Assembly: GCA_015680685.1 (NCBI GenBank)
Contig: MNCI01026912.1
Location: 747,888 to 811,887, forward strand
DNA from: Gnetum montanum
Taxonomy: Eukaryota > Streptophyta > Gnetopsida > Gnetales > Gnetaceae
DNA length: 64,000 bases
Reading direction: 5' to 3'
Shown here piece by piece: positions 42,331 through 53,950 of the stretch. Each line of letters starts with the position of its first letter. The stretch's first letter is position 1. A model generated the notes under the pieces. It saw only the letters and a program-made list of their open reading frames with translations, did no database searches and had not been told where the DNA came from. A program made the translations under genes and the position numbers.

Positions 42331-44289
42331 TTATGGTATCTCCTAAGTAAGAACATAAGTGAGGATGCCATCATACCATTTTAATTCTATGGGAATTTTC
42401 TCATTTATTGCACTAGCAAAGAGGAGTTCATCAGGAAATTGGTCAGAGAGCAAGCTCTCCTTCTCTTTGCTATCCCATCGTAATCAAGACAAAGTGATCG
42501 GTGATCACATTCTCAATCCCCTTTTGATCTATCATTGTAAGATTGAATTCCTATAAGATCACCAGCCATTATATAACACGGGGGCTCACCATTGTCTTAT
42601 CCATGAGGGATTATATGGCACTATGATTAGTGTGCGCAAACACTTTATATCCAAGCACATAGTATATGAACTTTTCTAGAGCATAAACCACCACCATCAA
42701 TTCTTTCTCTATGGTGGTGTAATTCAACTATGTACCTACAATGCTTTGACTTACACAGTGGATATAATATGGATGTTTCTTATCATAAAATTGTGTAAGC
42801 ATGGCTCCCAAGGCATAATTAGATGCATCTATCATTATATGAAATGGTTTAGACCAGTCAAGTGCTCATAGAATCGAAGTCTCTATGAGCTTCCACTTGA
42901 GGCTTTGGAATGCATTTTCACATTCCTTGGTCCAAATGAATGGAGCATTTTTCTTTGTTAGCTTGATCAAAAATTTTGTAAATCTTAGAGAAAATCTCTA
43001 TAAATCATCAGCAATAGCTAGTTTTTCCAAGGAATGACCAAACATCTTTGACAATTTCTGGTTGACAGGTGATTCCTTGGATGACCCTTATCTTTTTAGG
43101 GTATGCCTCAATTCCTTCCTATGAAATTTTGTGCCCCAATACAATGCCTTCTTGGACCATGAGATGGCTCTTTTGCTAATTGAGCTACAAGTTTATTACT
43201 ACACATCTTTTTAGTACTTACTTAAGGCGGTCCAAGGCTTACTCAAATGTTGCACCATAAGTGAAGAATTCATCCATAAAGACTTCCACTCTGCTACCAA
43301 TTTGATGCTGAAAGGTTCTTAAGACCATGTATTGGAAAGCGATAGGAGCATTACACAAACCAAAAGATATCTTGTGATATACAAAGATTTCCCAGGGACT
43401 TGTGAATGTTATTTTGGGTTGATAATCTGGGACAATCTGGTTTTGGTTATAGCCACTATAACCATTGAGAAAACTGTCATAGTAATGCCTAGATATGGTG
43501 TCCAACACTTGATCAACGAATGACAACAGAAAATGATCTATGAATACTATCATGTTTACCAGCCTTAAATCAATATAAACTCACCATTTTCCACCTCTCT
43601 TTGGTACTATCACAAGTGGGTTGACCCATTCACTATCCATAATGGGGTAGATAAACCCTTCATTAAGGAGTTTCTCAATGTTCTCTTTGATAATTTGCTT
43701 CAGCTTTAGGTTCAACCACCATTGTGGTTGTCACCTTGGCTTCATAGAAAAATCAATGTAAATGTGGTGCTGGCATATCCATGGATCAATTCCAATGAGT
43801 TCAGGATATGACCAAGCAAAGGCTATTGGCCATTTGTTGACCACTTTCAACAATTTTTCTTTCTACTCCAAAGCAAGTTTGGCATTAAGTATAATCGACT
43901 TGCCATTTTTTAAGAATGCATATTCTAGATTAGTAGGTAGATTTTTCAACTCTAAAGGCTCTTATTTGAAATTCTTAGGGATCTCCAACTCTCTCCAATT
44001 GGTATCAACATTTTCATTATCAGAGAGTTGGTGATGAACTTGCTCTAGTTCATCCATGCCTATGACATAAGCACATGTCAAGTTCTTAGTAGATTCCATG
44101 CACATTTTGTTGTTGTCAAAATCAACGGTCATCCACTACGTGCCCTTATGTTTTATGGCTACTACAACAAATACCTTTGAATATCTACTTCATGTGTACA
44201 CTACCTGCATGCAGAAATAGATGTTCGTTTTATGAACCAAAGTTTTTGCACATAATTACACCTTGTATCACTATATGTAATGCATGGAA
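42331..44289 (-). pseudogene. RT and RNase H of gypsy element E-right
   Basis: Minus strand. Protease-RT linker near 43900-44060. RT follows (DHFLLSFVDQVLDTISRHYY, NGYSGYNQNQI, FGLCNAPIAFQYMVLRTF), then the catalytic block FMDEFFTYGATFE at 43239-43290, where the second Asp is Glu. EGIVLGT-like and GIEVD-like words follow. RNase H at 42400-42860 reads DASNYALGAMLTQF, KKHPYYIHC, then EKELMVVVYALEKFIYYVLG and FAHTNHSAI. Stops and frameshifts are frequent. Order and motifs are those of an Athila-like Ty3/gypsy pol in normal orientation. Confidence 0.87.
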
Positions 44290-44660
44290 CTCATTTCTTC
44301 TCGATCTTTCAAAATGCATTTTCCTTAGATATCTCTAGGGAAAGATCTCTAATGTCCATTCTTGCATCAATAGTGCTTAGCCATGCCCTTCCCATAAGGA
44401 TTGGGAAGTCCCCTTTATAGTTCTCAACCTTGATTACTAGAAAATCAATAGGATAAGATCACCCATAAACAATTGTCACAATTTCTTCTACTAGTCTCAA
44501 TGGAACAATAATGGACTAATCTACCAATTCCAATTAGATATTGCTCTTTTTGAGAGGTAGCAGGTTCCAGACAATATACATCTCATGAGAAATTAAGTTC
44601 ACACTAGAACCTAAATCAAGAAAAGCTTTACATGATTCATTCCTAACAATATATAAATAA
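44290..44660 (-). pseudogene. Retropepsin-like protease (E-right)
   Basis: Minus strand: FLDLGSSVNLISHEMYIVW, then SIIVPLRLVEEIV, DFPILMGRAWLSTIDARMDI. The active site reads D-L-G at 44609-44617 instead of D-S-G, consistent with a TCA-to-TTA transition. J carries the same change. Confidence 0.82.
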
Positions 44661-47259
44661 ATAAGTGGACTTCTAGGATCAGCTAATTTTTAGGGGAAGG
44701 TTGCCAGCCCAAATCCAATCAGATATAGCATGAGTGAGCATAACAGTATGGATTTGGGATGGCATTTGGTTTGAAGGGGACCCAATGGAATGGTTTACAA
44801 AGGATGAGGTAGGAGTAGGGTGACTAGTTGCCTGAGTCTATGAGGGCTTAGTAGGGTTGTTAGGTTGAAAGAATGGTCTTTTATGAGCACGAGGTTCTTA
44901 ACCACTCAATTGATGAAGTAGTTGCAGATTAATGGCCCTAGTAGCATTGCATTACTATGGCTAGGTTGGCAATTCACCCTACATGGATGGAGCAGGTGGT
45001 AGTTTCATTAAGGATGGAGAAACAGGTGCAAGAAGAGGAGGAAGATAAGGATAGAATGTGGTATCCATCCTAAAATGTGGAGAATGATCTCTATAGTATT
45101 TGGTAGGGTAGTAGTGATGTTGGAAAGGGGAAACATGACTAGAAGAGTCACGTGGAGACAAGGTTTGTTGAATGTAATACCCATATGGATTTGATTGCAT
45201 ATAAGGGTACTACTACCTTGGTGATGGCATCCCCCATGACTGTGGTTGGTGCCATTATTGATATTGCTCATATGGTTGCAGTGGAGTTCTACTTGGATAA
45301 TATTATTATTGCTGATGGAATTGCTTAGGATTGCCTTGAGGATAAGGCAATCTTATGGGTGTTTGTCTTTTTGCTAGTCATAGATTTAAAGCATATACCC
45401 CAGACTCCTATAAGTGTGACATGATGGGGCAACATCCCTAAGGATGTTCATATTAGCAGATGTCACAACCACCATCATTTGATTCAGTTTCTGCAACTTC
45501 ATTTACTATAGAAATCTTGCCCTTACCTCATAGATTAGCATGTTCAGCTTTCTTTCGCCTCCTATGATCACAATCACTACTTTGTTCTTTAGACTCTTTA
45601 GTAATTTTTAGGATAACTTGAAATTTTCTATTCATAGAGTCCCATAACTGATCTACCTTAGCCAAAATTTTAGAGGTAAATTTTTTAATCAACAAGATTT
45701 TTTAGTTCACCACCTCATCAAGTGATGATTTCTCTTCACTATCACAAAATTGGACCTTCCTCTTGCAAACTGAAGGATCACAATTATATTCTTTTGCACT
45801 TTCATGTTTCCTCAACTTTCCTTCTTCTTTTGCTACCTGCTCAATCAACCTTTGGATCTGATTAGCTCTTAACTCTAACAATCGCTCTTAGGCATAGACT
45901 TTAAGAGTTCCCCTTGTTTCTGATCGAAGCCCATATACGATATGACAAAGTTGCTCTTGTTGAAAATAACCATGGGTAGGAAATTTGTGTAATAAGGAAT
46001 AATATTTACCCATGGCAACATCCAAGTACTCATGTGTTCCTTGCTTCCATCTTAGATCTTCTTCCTTAAGTTGGACACTCAAGAGTACATCTAATATTTT
46101 TTGTTGAATAGTTCAAGCATTGTACTCCACCTATGAATTGATTCTGACTCCAATGACCAATACTAGCTTTTTGCTTCTTTAATGAGTATCCTAGGAAATA
46201 ACTTGAGCTTTTACTAGTTATTTTCTATATTCTATAAGGCATAGGCATCATGAAAAGACTGAAGATGGTTTTGTGAGTCTACGTTATATTCCCCTTCAAA
46301 CCTAGGGATATTGTTCATGTCTAGCCTCTTAATCCAACTATCCTATACGTGTTTTGTAAGAATTCTCATAGACTTTGTGATGTTTATCATGCTTCGAGTA
46401 GTGAGAAAAGGCTCATCATAGCCATGATCTTGGTGCCTATGATGCCCTCAGGTACTCCTTCATTCATGGTGATGGGCTTCTTGAATGCCCACGCCCTAGA
46501 TCTTAATTTGCTTAATGGTTCCTATGATCATCTCAATCCCATCGATCACCTCCATCATGATCATGCTCTGTGCAGTTACATTCAGAGCTAGAAGAGGAAG
46601 AAGATGACAATGAAGGTGAAGAGGAAGGAGGACTAGCACCATCATAGTGCATGCCACCCCTCTTTGACAGTCATGGCCACATCATGACTACTTACTTGCA
46701 TTCCTACCATGACTCTCCTCATTGGATCCCCCTTTGTCATGAGATTCATTCTTGCCAAAACCAAGATTATGTATTATGGACTATAGGTTCTAGTTTTGAC
46801 CTCCTTCACTGAAGTCAAAGAGTGAAGTTTCTTTGAATGATAAACCCCTAGAGAAGGATTCTCCACCATCCTTTTGGTACATTAGGAATGGGAAATCATT
46901 GGACCATTTTCCCTTTGCAGAATGGAATGCTACTCTAGTTGTCGATCCCTTAGGCATTATGAATTTGTGGGATGACAATCCTTAGCATCACTATCCTGCA
47001 CAAAAAATTCAACATGAAGCCCTTCAATGCCTAACTTCATAAGATTTTGTTCGAGCATCACAAAAATGGATCGATCAAGCAACAACATAATGTTTCCTTT
47101 CATGTCTCACCATTATAGTAGCTCATCCTAGTGTAGGATGAAGGTGAAATTAGGTACATACTCATCAAGATGAGCATATACCACTCTGCATTGTTGAGGC
47201 ACCTGCTAATTTACTCCATCAGACTTGGGCAAAAAACCACTCCTATGAGAAGAAGACAT
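44661..47259 (-). pseudogene. gag of gypsy element E-right
   Basis: ATG at 47259 opens MSSSHRSGFLPKSDGVN, very close to B. Visible are EYVPNFTFILH, GKWSNDFPFLMYQKDGGES (46790-46978), a Ser/Asp/His-rich stretch near 46550-46680, the gag core near 46080-46330, KQGTHEYLDVAMGKYYSLLH with QLCHIVYGLRSETRGTLKVY at 45888-46082, and a Pro/Tyr-rich tail (YYIQQTLSPRDSSSH) near 45000-45200. The coding line is closest to element B, which also has an LTR of the same length. Confidence 0.83.
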
Positions 47260-47402
47260 CTTGTCTTAGAAGATAAAAAATGCAGTGTGCTTTCTTATAA
47301 ATGTTTTAGTTATTTTAAAGTATGATATGACTTTAGGGTTCATTCCAACAATCTTGAAATAAATTTTAACTAAATCTTAGATAGCACATGTAACAAATTA
47401 AA

Positions 47403-47423
47403 GATCCCTAGAAATGGTGCCAA
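47403..47423 (-). other. Primer binding site (tRNA-Asp type) of E-right
   Basis: The minus strand reads TTGGCACCATTTCTAGGGAT after the LTR. Confidence 0.75.
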
Positions 47424-48289
47424 TGATGAGCAGTGAGTACATCCTATGCCCAACCATACGAATTACAAGCATTCATGCGTAATCCAATCGAATTTCGTAG
47501 ACTTTAAGTTCTCACTTACACTGGTTCCAAGGCATGAAATCTAATTGTGATGATCACTGTCTTCCCAACTATAATTATTGAGCTTAGTTGTATGGTAAGT
47601 GTAGTTGAGGTACATAATTTTTATTATTTTATATTTTATTCATCTACAATTAACAACAAGTTAAAACTTAACTTATGAACCAATTTAACTAATCTAATTG
47701 CTAATTAATAACTAACTATCCTAACATAAGCATCTGGTCCCACTTTCCATACATATCCTAACCACATATAACATTGCTGGGTTACTAAGCGTTAAGTGCT
47801 TCTAGGATTACCAAGTGCTGTATGTTATGCCCAAAGTAGTCATACTTATGTACTAAATCTATTTAGCTTAATTAATTAATCAATTAAAGCATAGTTTATC
47901 TTAATTAATTGCATAATTAATGAAAATAGTAAATGAAGAAATAAATCATTAATCTATTCCAAGTGCTACAAGGTTTGATTAAAAGGCTCGTCTTTATTGT
48001 CATTCACACTAGTGTGCTCAAGTACATTAGTGCTTGAATAAAGATCTGTACACTTTCTCACTCTTGCTGTAGGCACTCAGAAAAATGTTATAACTCTCAA
48101 ATGAAAAAACTGTAAGAGCTCTACTACAACTATCATATGACCTCCATAAACACGGCTAGTGAGAACGTATTTATAGACTTTATTGTGGAGTTGCGTTGAC
48201 GAGGCCTCATAAATGCAACAAATGCTTTGTCAATGTGGCCTTGTCAATGGGGCAACAACACATTAACGTGACACTTTGACATGTCATCA
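47424..48289 (-). mobile_element. 5' LTR of gypsy element E-right
   Basis: 866 bp, TGATGACATG...CATCA on the minus strand. Over most of its length it resembles the LTR of B (4369-5234). Its U3 array (about 48190-48270), however, is GGCCTTGTCAATGGGGC-type, as in 18759-19692. A TATAAATA word is near 48168-48176. It is inserted in the spacer of element H (outer flank CCATG). Confidence 0.87.
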
Positions 48290-48485
48290 CCATGAATCCA
48301 ATACCCCTTTTCTTACATCTTCCAAAGCTTTTGATGACTACGATTAAGTCTTCTAACACTACCGATGCCTAAATATGAATTCTCACTTACCCCAAAAATT
48401 TGGATTTTAAATGAAACCTTCTAATCAATCACAAAGCTTCATTTTCCATACTGAATGTCCTCATAAAATTAAATTTCAAGATTCC
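48290..48485 (+). other. End of the spacer of element H
   Basis: Non-coding, cut on its left by the E-right LTR. It shows no gene and weak similarity to the spacer of J near 63380-63600. Confidence 0.4.
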
Positions 48486-48552
48486 CAATATTGGGTGGGA
48501 GTCAATATCGATATCAGGTATGCAATATCAAGTCCATAAAAAGCTATAAATA
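48486..48552 (+). promoter_or_regulatory. Internal promoter-like unit before ORF3 (H)
   Basis: Units AATATTGGGTGGGAGTC, AATATC, GATATCAGGTATGC and AATATCAAGTCCAT precede TATAAATA at 48545-48552. The element's own 3' LTR has GATATTGGAGTCAT, GATGTCAAGTATTT and AATGTCAGGCACCT before its TATA box, sharing the ATATTGG...GAGTC and ATC(A)GGYA words. Confidence 0.6.
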
Positions 48553-49106
48553 AAACCCCCATGATGTTCAAAAAATTCATTATCATCAATTCAAGCTAGG
48601 GGATTTTTTGCATTTTTCTCTCTTGACTAAGAGCTTTGGACATCCAACTTCCACACACATTATCTTGCTCCATACCACTCCAATTTTTATGGTTTTTGAA
48701 CCTATTTAATCTTGAAGTGTTCAATTTAGTTGGGGGAGAGTGCATGTGTGGAAAACTTGCATCAATGTTTCAAAATTTACTATCACTTGAAAGGTATTAT
48801 AAGGGTAAGAATGTTAAAAACCTTAAGTATTCTAATGAGCAATTAGTTGTATGTATGTCAAAACCTTTAATTGTCTCACCCAAGGGATCATAATCATTAT
48901 TATAAGCCATACATAGGGGAAAAGAAGCCAATTGCGAAGAATCATAAAAAAGTTAATACTTTTTACACATTTTTTCTTGAAATTTTTCTAACTTTGTAAT
49001 CACATGAACTAAGAACTTAATCGAACTAAGGTCATGAGTAAGGTATAAACTTGTTCATGATAAATAAAGAATACCTTAGTAAGACCAAATCCTTGATTGA
49101 TTATAG
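48553..49106 (+). promoter_or_regulatory. Leader and putative intron before ORF3 (H)
   Basis: The leader runs from the TATA box to an acceptor-like TTGATTATAG directly before the ATG at 49107. A G-tract region (TTTAGTTGGGGGAGAG, about 48727) matches the one behind the donor of E-left, but the donor itself is degraded here. AGGGTAAG near 48804 is another possible donor. No protein could be recognised. Confidence 0.45.
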
Positions 49107-51740
49107 ATGGCCCTAAAAAGAGGACAAGAAGGACCTTTGCAGGATGCAAGCAAATGCTTGAGAGGTGGCAAAGGCCAACTAGGAGAATAAGGTCCACTAG
49201 CTGAGCATGAAGACTAGCAAGTCCGATCGTTTAGCATTCCTCAAGAGGATTCTACTAAAAGATAGTTAATCCAAGTGGAGGCTAGAGAACCACATGCTCT
49301 AGTGCAAGGACAACGCTTGATGTTGTTCCAAGAATGCCTCCAAGCCATCCAAGAAAATCCATGTTGACTATGGTCATTGTGGAAATGAACTTCAGGCCAT
49401 TCATGGCATTTGTCCCTAAGGTAGTCAAAACTCACCTTCATGCATTGCATCTATGGCACATGTTCTCTGAAAGTGAGGAATGGTACCTTGATGAGACATT
49501 CTAATTTTGGTATAATAAGGAAGAGGGCACCACTATCAACATTGGTGGAGTCTCTATCTCTTTTGTAGTCAAGGCCATTGCATAAGCTTTGAACATTTCA
49601 AATGTGGGGGCAAAGGTAGCACATCTGTCCACAAGGTCTGACATAGAAACTAGGAAGTTGTGGCTAAAGTGGGCATATAACAAAGAAAACAAAATATAGA
49701 ATGATTTGACTCTAGAAGAGAGGATTTATTTCAAAATCAACACATACCACGTCTTCCCCACTAAAGGGCTTAACAAAATATCATCCTACGCAACTAGAGG
49801 AAGTCCAATCTTGATGGACAAATATAATGCCAATCATGCCCAATTGTACTTCATGGAGATTCAAAGGTAGTTTAAGGAAAGAAAGGCGGGGAAGCTGACA
49901 CTTCCATTTCCTTACCTAATTAGAAAGTTGTGTAAGCACACTAGAATCTCAAGTTACACCAATGAAATTCTCAAGAGGGCTCAGAATGCTTCTTTCTCTA
50001 AGTTGCTTAAGCCAATAGCACCAAGGAAAGACCTTAGTGATGAATAAGAACCAAAGAAGGAGCCAGAACAAGAAGTAGAAAAGGAGCTCGAGCAAGAACT
50101 AGTGCAACGGCGAGAGCCACAAGTTCCACCACCACCATTGTAGGATTATAGGCTCACAATGAGCCATCTGTAGAGAATTACTCAAACTCTTAGTTAGGGA
50201 AGTAGGTATGAATCAAACCTCTTTCAAGTCATCAATGATGCTATGCAATCTATAGTTTTTGCTAATCCATCAAGGGGGTATATTTCATAGTCGTGGTCAT
50301 GTAACACTAAGATGCGGTAGGTGCAGCAGAAGTTATCATAGACCACATTAAAGAATCCTTTAATGTACCTGTTGTAGCCCCAATAAACTGAACTAGAATC
50401 AAAGATGCATAAATGTTAGTTGGGACTTCAATGACCCCTATGGTCCATGAGGATGCGCTTAACAGATTGTTGCAGACTGAACAGGTTATGACAACTTTGT
50501 TCGACATCTTAAGCGATGTCACTATAGTATAATCTGATCTCATTACCATAAAAGGAAAACTGGTCATGACAAAGACTAGGGAAGAGCATGTAAAAGTATA
50601 GTTGCATAGATTGCAGCAAGAGTTCATTACTCTAGGAGCTAAAAGAAGGAACCCTTTCCAGTTGGTGCAATTTCACATAGAGTAGCTAGGTCAATTGATT
50701 AAATAGAATAAAGTTATCAAACAAGAAAAGGAGAAAGTAGTCTAGAATGGCTCAGTTGCTAAAGCACAAGCATATGCTCATGTGAAGGCGTTGATTGTTG
50801 CATAAGAGAAAAATGGATAGCTTGATGCTTATAATGCAAGGTTGACCATTGTAAAAAAAAGAAAAAAATTTGGAAGAAAGTATCCACCAGTTGAGGGAGA
50901 AATTGGTGAAGGTTAATCATTATATAGGTAGATTAGCCAAAGAGAACTAAACCCTCTTAATGGAGGAGGTGTGCGCAATACACCAAAAGGCTGCAATTGA
51001 AATAAGTGCATGGCAAAATGAGGCTAAGAAGAATGAGAAGCTAAAAGAACACTTTCAAAACTAGATTGGCATATATAAATAAATTAGTGAAAAGGAAATT
51101 TAGATGGAAAATGTCTGCATCAGTTCCATGTTAGTGTAGAATCCTAACTAGTAGTCCATATTGGATAGCTATGCTTTGGTCCACCAAGCAGAAGTGAAGA
51201 ACAAGGACCTACAGATTGAAAGTTTGAAAGAGTACATGACGTCAGATAACCTTCGCTACACTAACCTTGTCATGTTAATAGTATGTTGGCTCAAAAATGA
51301 GTTGGAATAACAAGTAGAAGCCATCTATGCCTTATATGAAAAAGAGTTTGTAGATAGGAAAGATGTTCTACAAAAAATCCATGTGGCAAACTCAGAATTA
51401 GAAACAATTAAGGCTCACTACCACAGGCAAAGAGATGTAGCCTTGGACCTAGCCAATAGATTAATAGAATATCATGAATTAAGAGAAAAAGCTAGAGATT
51501 TTGAGGAGGAATGGAGGTAGTTCACAACATGATATGTAAAAGTGAATCAGATGTTCTTGCAGCTTTTGTGTCCATGGGATGTATCGATCCCAACACACAT
51601 TGGATCACCAACTTGGATTATGCATGACCCAAGAACAAACGAGGAGAAGTTGCAAGAACTCCTAAATTGCTACAAATTCTAGAAGCCTAATGACAAAGGA
51701 AAGTGGCCAATGGAAGAGCCATCACCTCTAGACCCCAATT
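49107..51740 (+). pseudogene. ORF3 (env-position gene) of gypsy element H
   Basis: Start MALKRGQEGP at 49107. After frame changes, a long stretch near 49360-50280 reads EMNFRPFMAFVPKVVK, HALHLWHMFSESEEWYLDE, GVSISFVVKAIA, TRKLWLKWAYNKEN, EERIYFKINTYHVFPTKGLN, NANHAQLYFMEIQ and LIRKLCKHTRISSYTNEILK. This is a globular domain of the kind often met beside Athila elements. A Glu-rich hinge and PPPPL follow. The second half (50300-51720) is heptad-rich (EHVKVQLHRLQQEF-like, AEVKNKDLQIESLKEYM, DVALDLANRLIEYHELREK), ending with LLCPWDV, then MEEPSPLDP. No signal peptide or membrane span was evident. It is the fullest ORF3 in the window, with about one stop per 40 codons in the best frame. Confidence 0.78.
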
Positions 51741-51906
51741 TTGTTTTTGTTTTGTCATGTTGTATTCATTTTTGTAAAACACCACTATGGAAAGGAAGAT
51801 TCAATTTGTGTATTTATTTAAATCAGTTAATGATCCCATATCTTCCCAATATTTTGTAAAGAACTTGTTCCTCATTTTTTTTAACTTGAGGAAGAGTTTC
51901 ATTCAG
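51741..51906 (+). other. ORF3 3' untranslated region (H)
   Basis: Contains the trailer shared with G and E-left: CCCATATCTTCCCAATATTT, TTGTAAAGAAC, then a GAGGAAGAGTTTCATTCAG word leading to the polypurine tract. Confidence 0.6.
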
Positions 51907-51917
51907 TCATGGGGGTA
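51907..51917 (+). other. 3' polypurine tract of H
   Basis: TCAGTCATGGGGGTA ends directly before the LTR at 51918. Confidence 0.8.
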
Positions 51918-52802
51918 TGATAAGTCACATTTTTTAGGGCTCTTATATTAGATATCCGATATTGGAGTCATGATGTCAAGTATTTGATATTGGGGCACAA
52001 CCTCCAATGTCAGGCACCTGATATTGCACCTTCTGTGCTAGCCTATAAATACAACACTTAGGTGCATTGTTTATAGATTTTAATGGATTCAGATATAGAT
52101 TTTGATAGATTTCAAGTTTTTTTAGTTTCCAATGCATGCCCATAACATGATGTCAAGTGATTGTATGGCATCCTTATTTGAGTGTGACATACTTGGATAT
52201 GTTACATGTTCAGCAATAATGATTGAGATTACTTCCATCATTACAGCATCCACTTAGCTTTATTATTATTATTTTAATTACATAAATGCTTACTATTTTT
52301 CTTGGTTAATGTTTATCATTTATTACTCTTTATCCTTTTTTGTCATTAAGTGGAATGAGTATGACTAATCGTGAGCACTAAGTGTAACTACTTGGTAACC
52401 CATTACTATTATCATTTGGTACACCCAATAACAGTAGACTTGGTGATTCCAACAGTAGTTACATGAAGTCTAAGGCATGTACGAAAGGTTAGGAATGGAT
52501 ACTCATTGCACATAGGCTAGCTTAGACCTTACTTTCCAATGTTAATTAGCTTGAATAATTTATTTATTTATTATCATTAGGAGTAGAATAAGGCCAAAAC
52601 AACATCAATTATCATATGCATTACTTTCGACTAAACCATACATGACAAAGCTATCACTAGCCCAAGTGGGAAGATAGTGAACTACAATCAAGACATAATG
52701 ATTTAGATGCCACAACTAGTCCCATCCATGGAATTCGACCAAATCATTTGTGAATACTTGTGATTCATATGGTTGGGTGTAGAGGTACCTCACCACTCAT
52801 CA
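51918..52802 (+). mobile_element. 3' LTR of gypsy element H
   Basis: 885 bp, TGATAAGTCACA...CCACTCATCA. The U3 array at 51950-52035 has GATATTGGAGTCAT-type units, with TATAAATA near 52043-52050. The right flank CTAGA (52803-52807) continues into the second half of another LTR. The 5' LTR of H was not found in the window. Confidence 0.88.
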
Positions 52803-53264
52803 CTAGATTAAATAGCAATTAATTAAAACACATAAGTACGAACACTTCAAGCATACGCTTGGCACTTGGTAATCTTAACAACACTTAACGTTTGGTATCT
52901 TAGTAGCATTAAATGTGTTTAGGATGTGTACGACAAATGGGAATGAATGCTTATGTTAGGATTAGTTAAGTGTTAGCTAGTTATGAGATTGGTTAAGTAG
53001 TTAGACAATTTATTACTCTATTCTTTATTTGTAGCGACTTGAATCATAAAAAGATGAAAATGATAAAAGTCATATGCCTCAGTTATACTTAACCATATCC
53101 TTGTACTCACAAGCGTGACTAAAAAGACAATGATTGCAATGGTTAGTTTCACCTTTTAGAACCAATGTGCTTAGAAGGCTAGAAGTCCTTGAAATTCGAT
53201 TAAATTGCACATGAATGCTTTGTGATTCATATGGTTGCATGTAGGGTATACTCACCACTCATCA
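52803..53264 (+). mobile_element. Second half of an older gypsy LTR (I)
   Basis: Starts inside the LTR (CTAGATTAAATAGCAATT, equal to the minus strand of 4800-4820 in the LTR of B) and ends CACCACTCATCA at 53264. It is not followed by a primer site, so it is a 3' or solo LTR. Element H inserted into it. It in turn interrupts the LINE endonuclease. Confidence 0.82.
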
Positions 53265-53950
53265 ATAGCAGTTTTATGCACTTATGCTTTACTTATATGC
53301 TTCTAAAAAGAAACATTAGAGATGTAAAATCTATCAAGTCAATAATAAATTCTATCATTTTTTTGTTCATAAATACACCAAGTATAATGCTTCTCATTTG
53401 AATGTTGTGTGAGAGCTAACATTAGCAAGTCATTAATTTTCTTTAAAAATGCCTTATAGATGACATATTAGGAGGAAGACCCTCAGTTTTACCTAAATGA
53501 ATTTCAATGATATTGAAATCATCTCTAATAATCCAAGGAACTTTAGGGAGAGATTGAAGATATTTTTAAACATTCGATTGATCTTTTGAGTTATTAAGAA
53601 CATAAATATTACAAAGTCTAAAGTCTTTTTTTGCACTATGAAAATGATCCAAATAACTCTTCTAATGTTGTCAAAGCCAAAATTCAAAACTTTTTTATTC
53701 CCATTTTTATTAACTAGAATAGCATCACCTGCTTTATTAATTTCATAAGTAGTAGAAAAATATTGCAATTTTTAAAAATGCATTTAGCAAAAACTAGAAC
53801 TGTGCATTGAAATCTTAAATTTTTTTATAAAAAAATAAAATTCGTAGATAAATGTCAATTTGAAATATGCTCCCTAGAAATCTTTGTGTGATACCTATTA
53901 GAAAGGCCCTAAACATTCAATGATAAAACTAACACTATGATGTGTGGGAG
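53265..53950 (-). pseudogene. LINE ORF2 endonuclease (APE-type) fragment
   Basis: Minus strand. The N-terminal SLNV-GLSNRYHTK corresponds to the S-W-N-V-R-G-L-N start of plant L1 endonucleases. Then come NKAGDAILVNKNGNKKVLNF, TLDFVIF, VPWIIRDDFNIIEIHLGKT (normally the G-D-F-N active-site block), and YTWCIYEQKNDRIYY-LDRFY. The enzyme would nick target DNA to prime reverse transcription. Frameshifts and stops are present. The RT half is missing because LTR I begins at 53264, inside the endonuclease. Confidence 0.82.

Noticed and set aside
18754-48294. Target duplication proving that 18759-19692 and 47424-48289 are the two LTRs of one element
   Set aside because: Flanks are ATACT and CCATG, which do not match. 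The shared array type is suggestive only, and the LTR bodies differ considerably.
48486-49106. A complete nested LTR at the internal array of H
   Set aside because: Only the array and TATA box resemble an LTR. The downstream R/U5 words (GGTACC, CCACTCATCA end) are absent until the true LTR at 51918.
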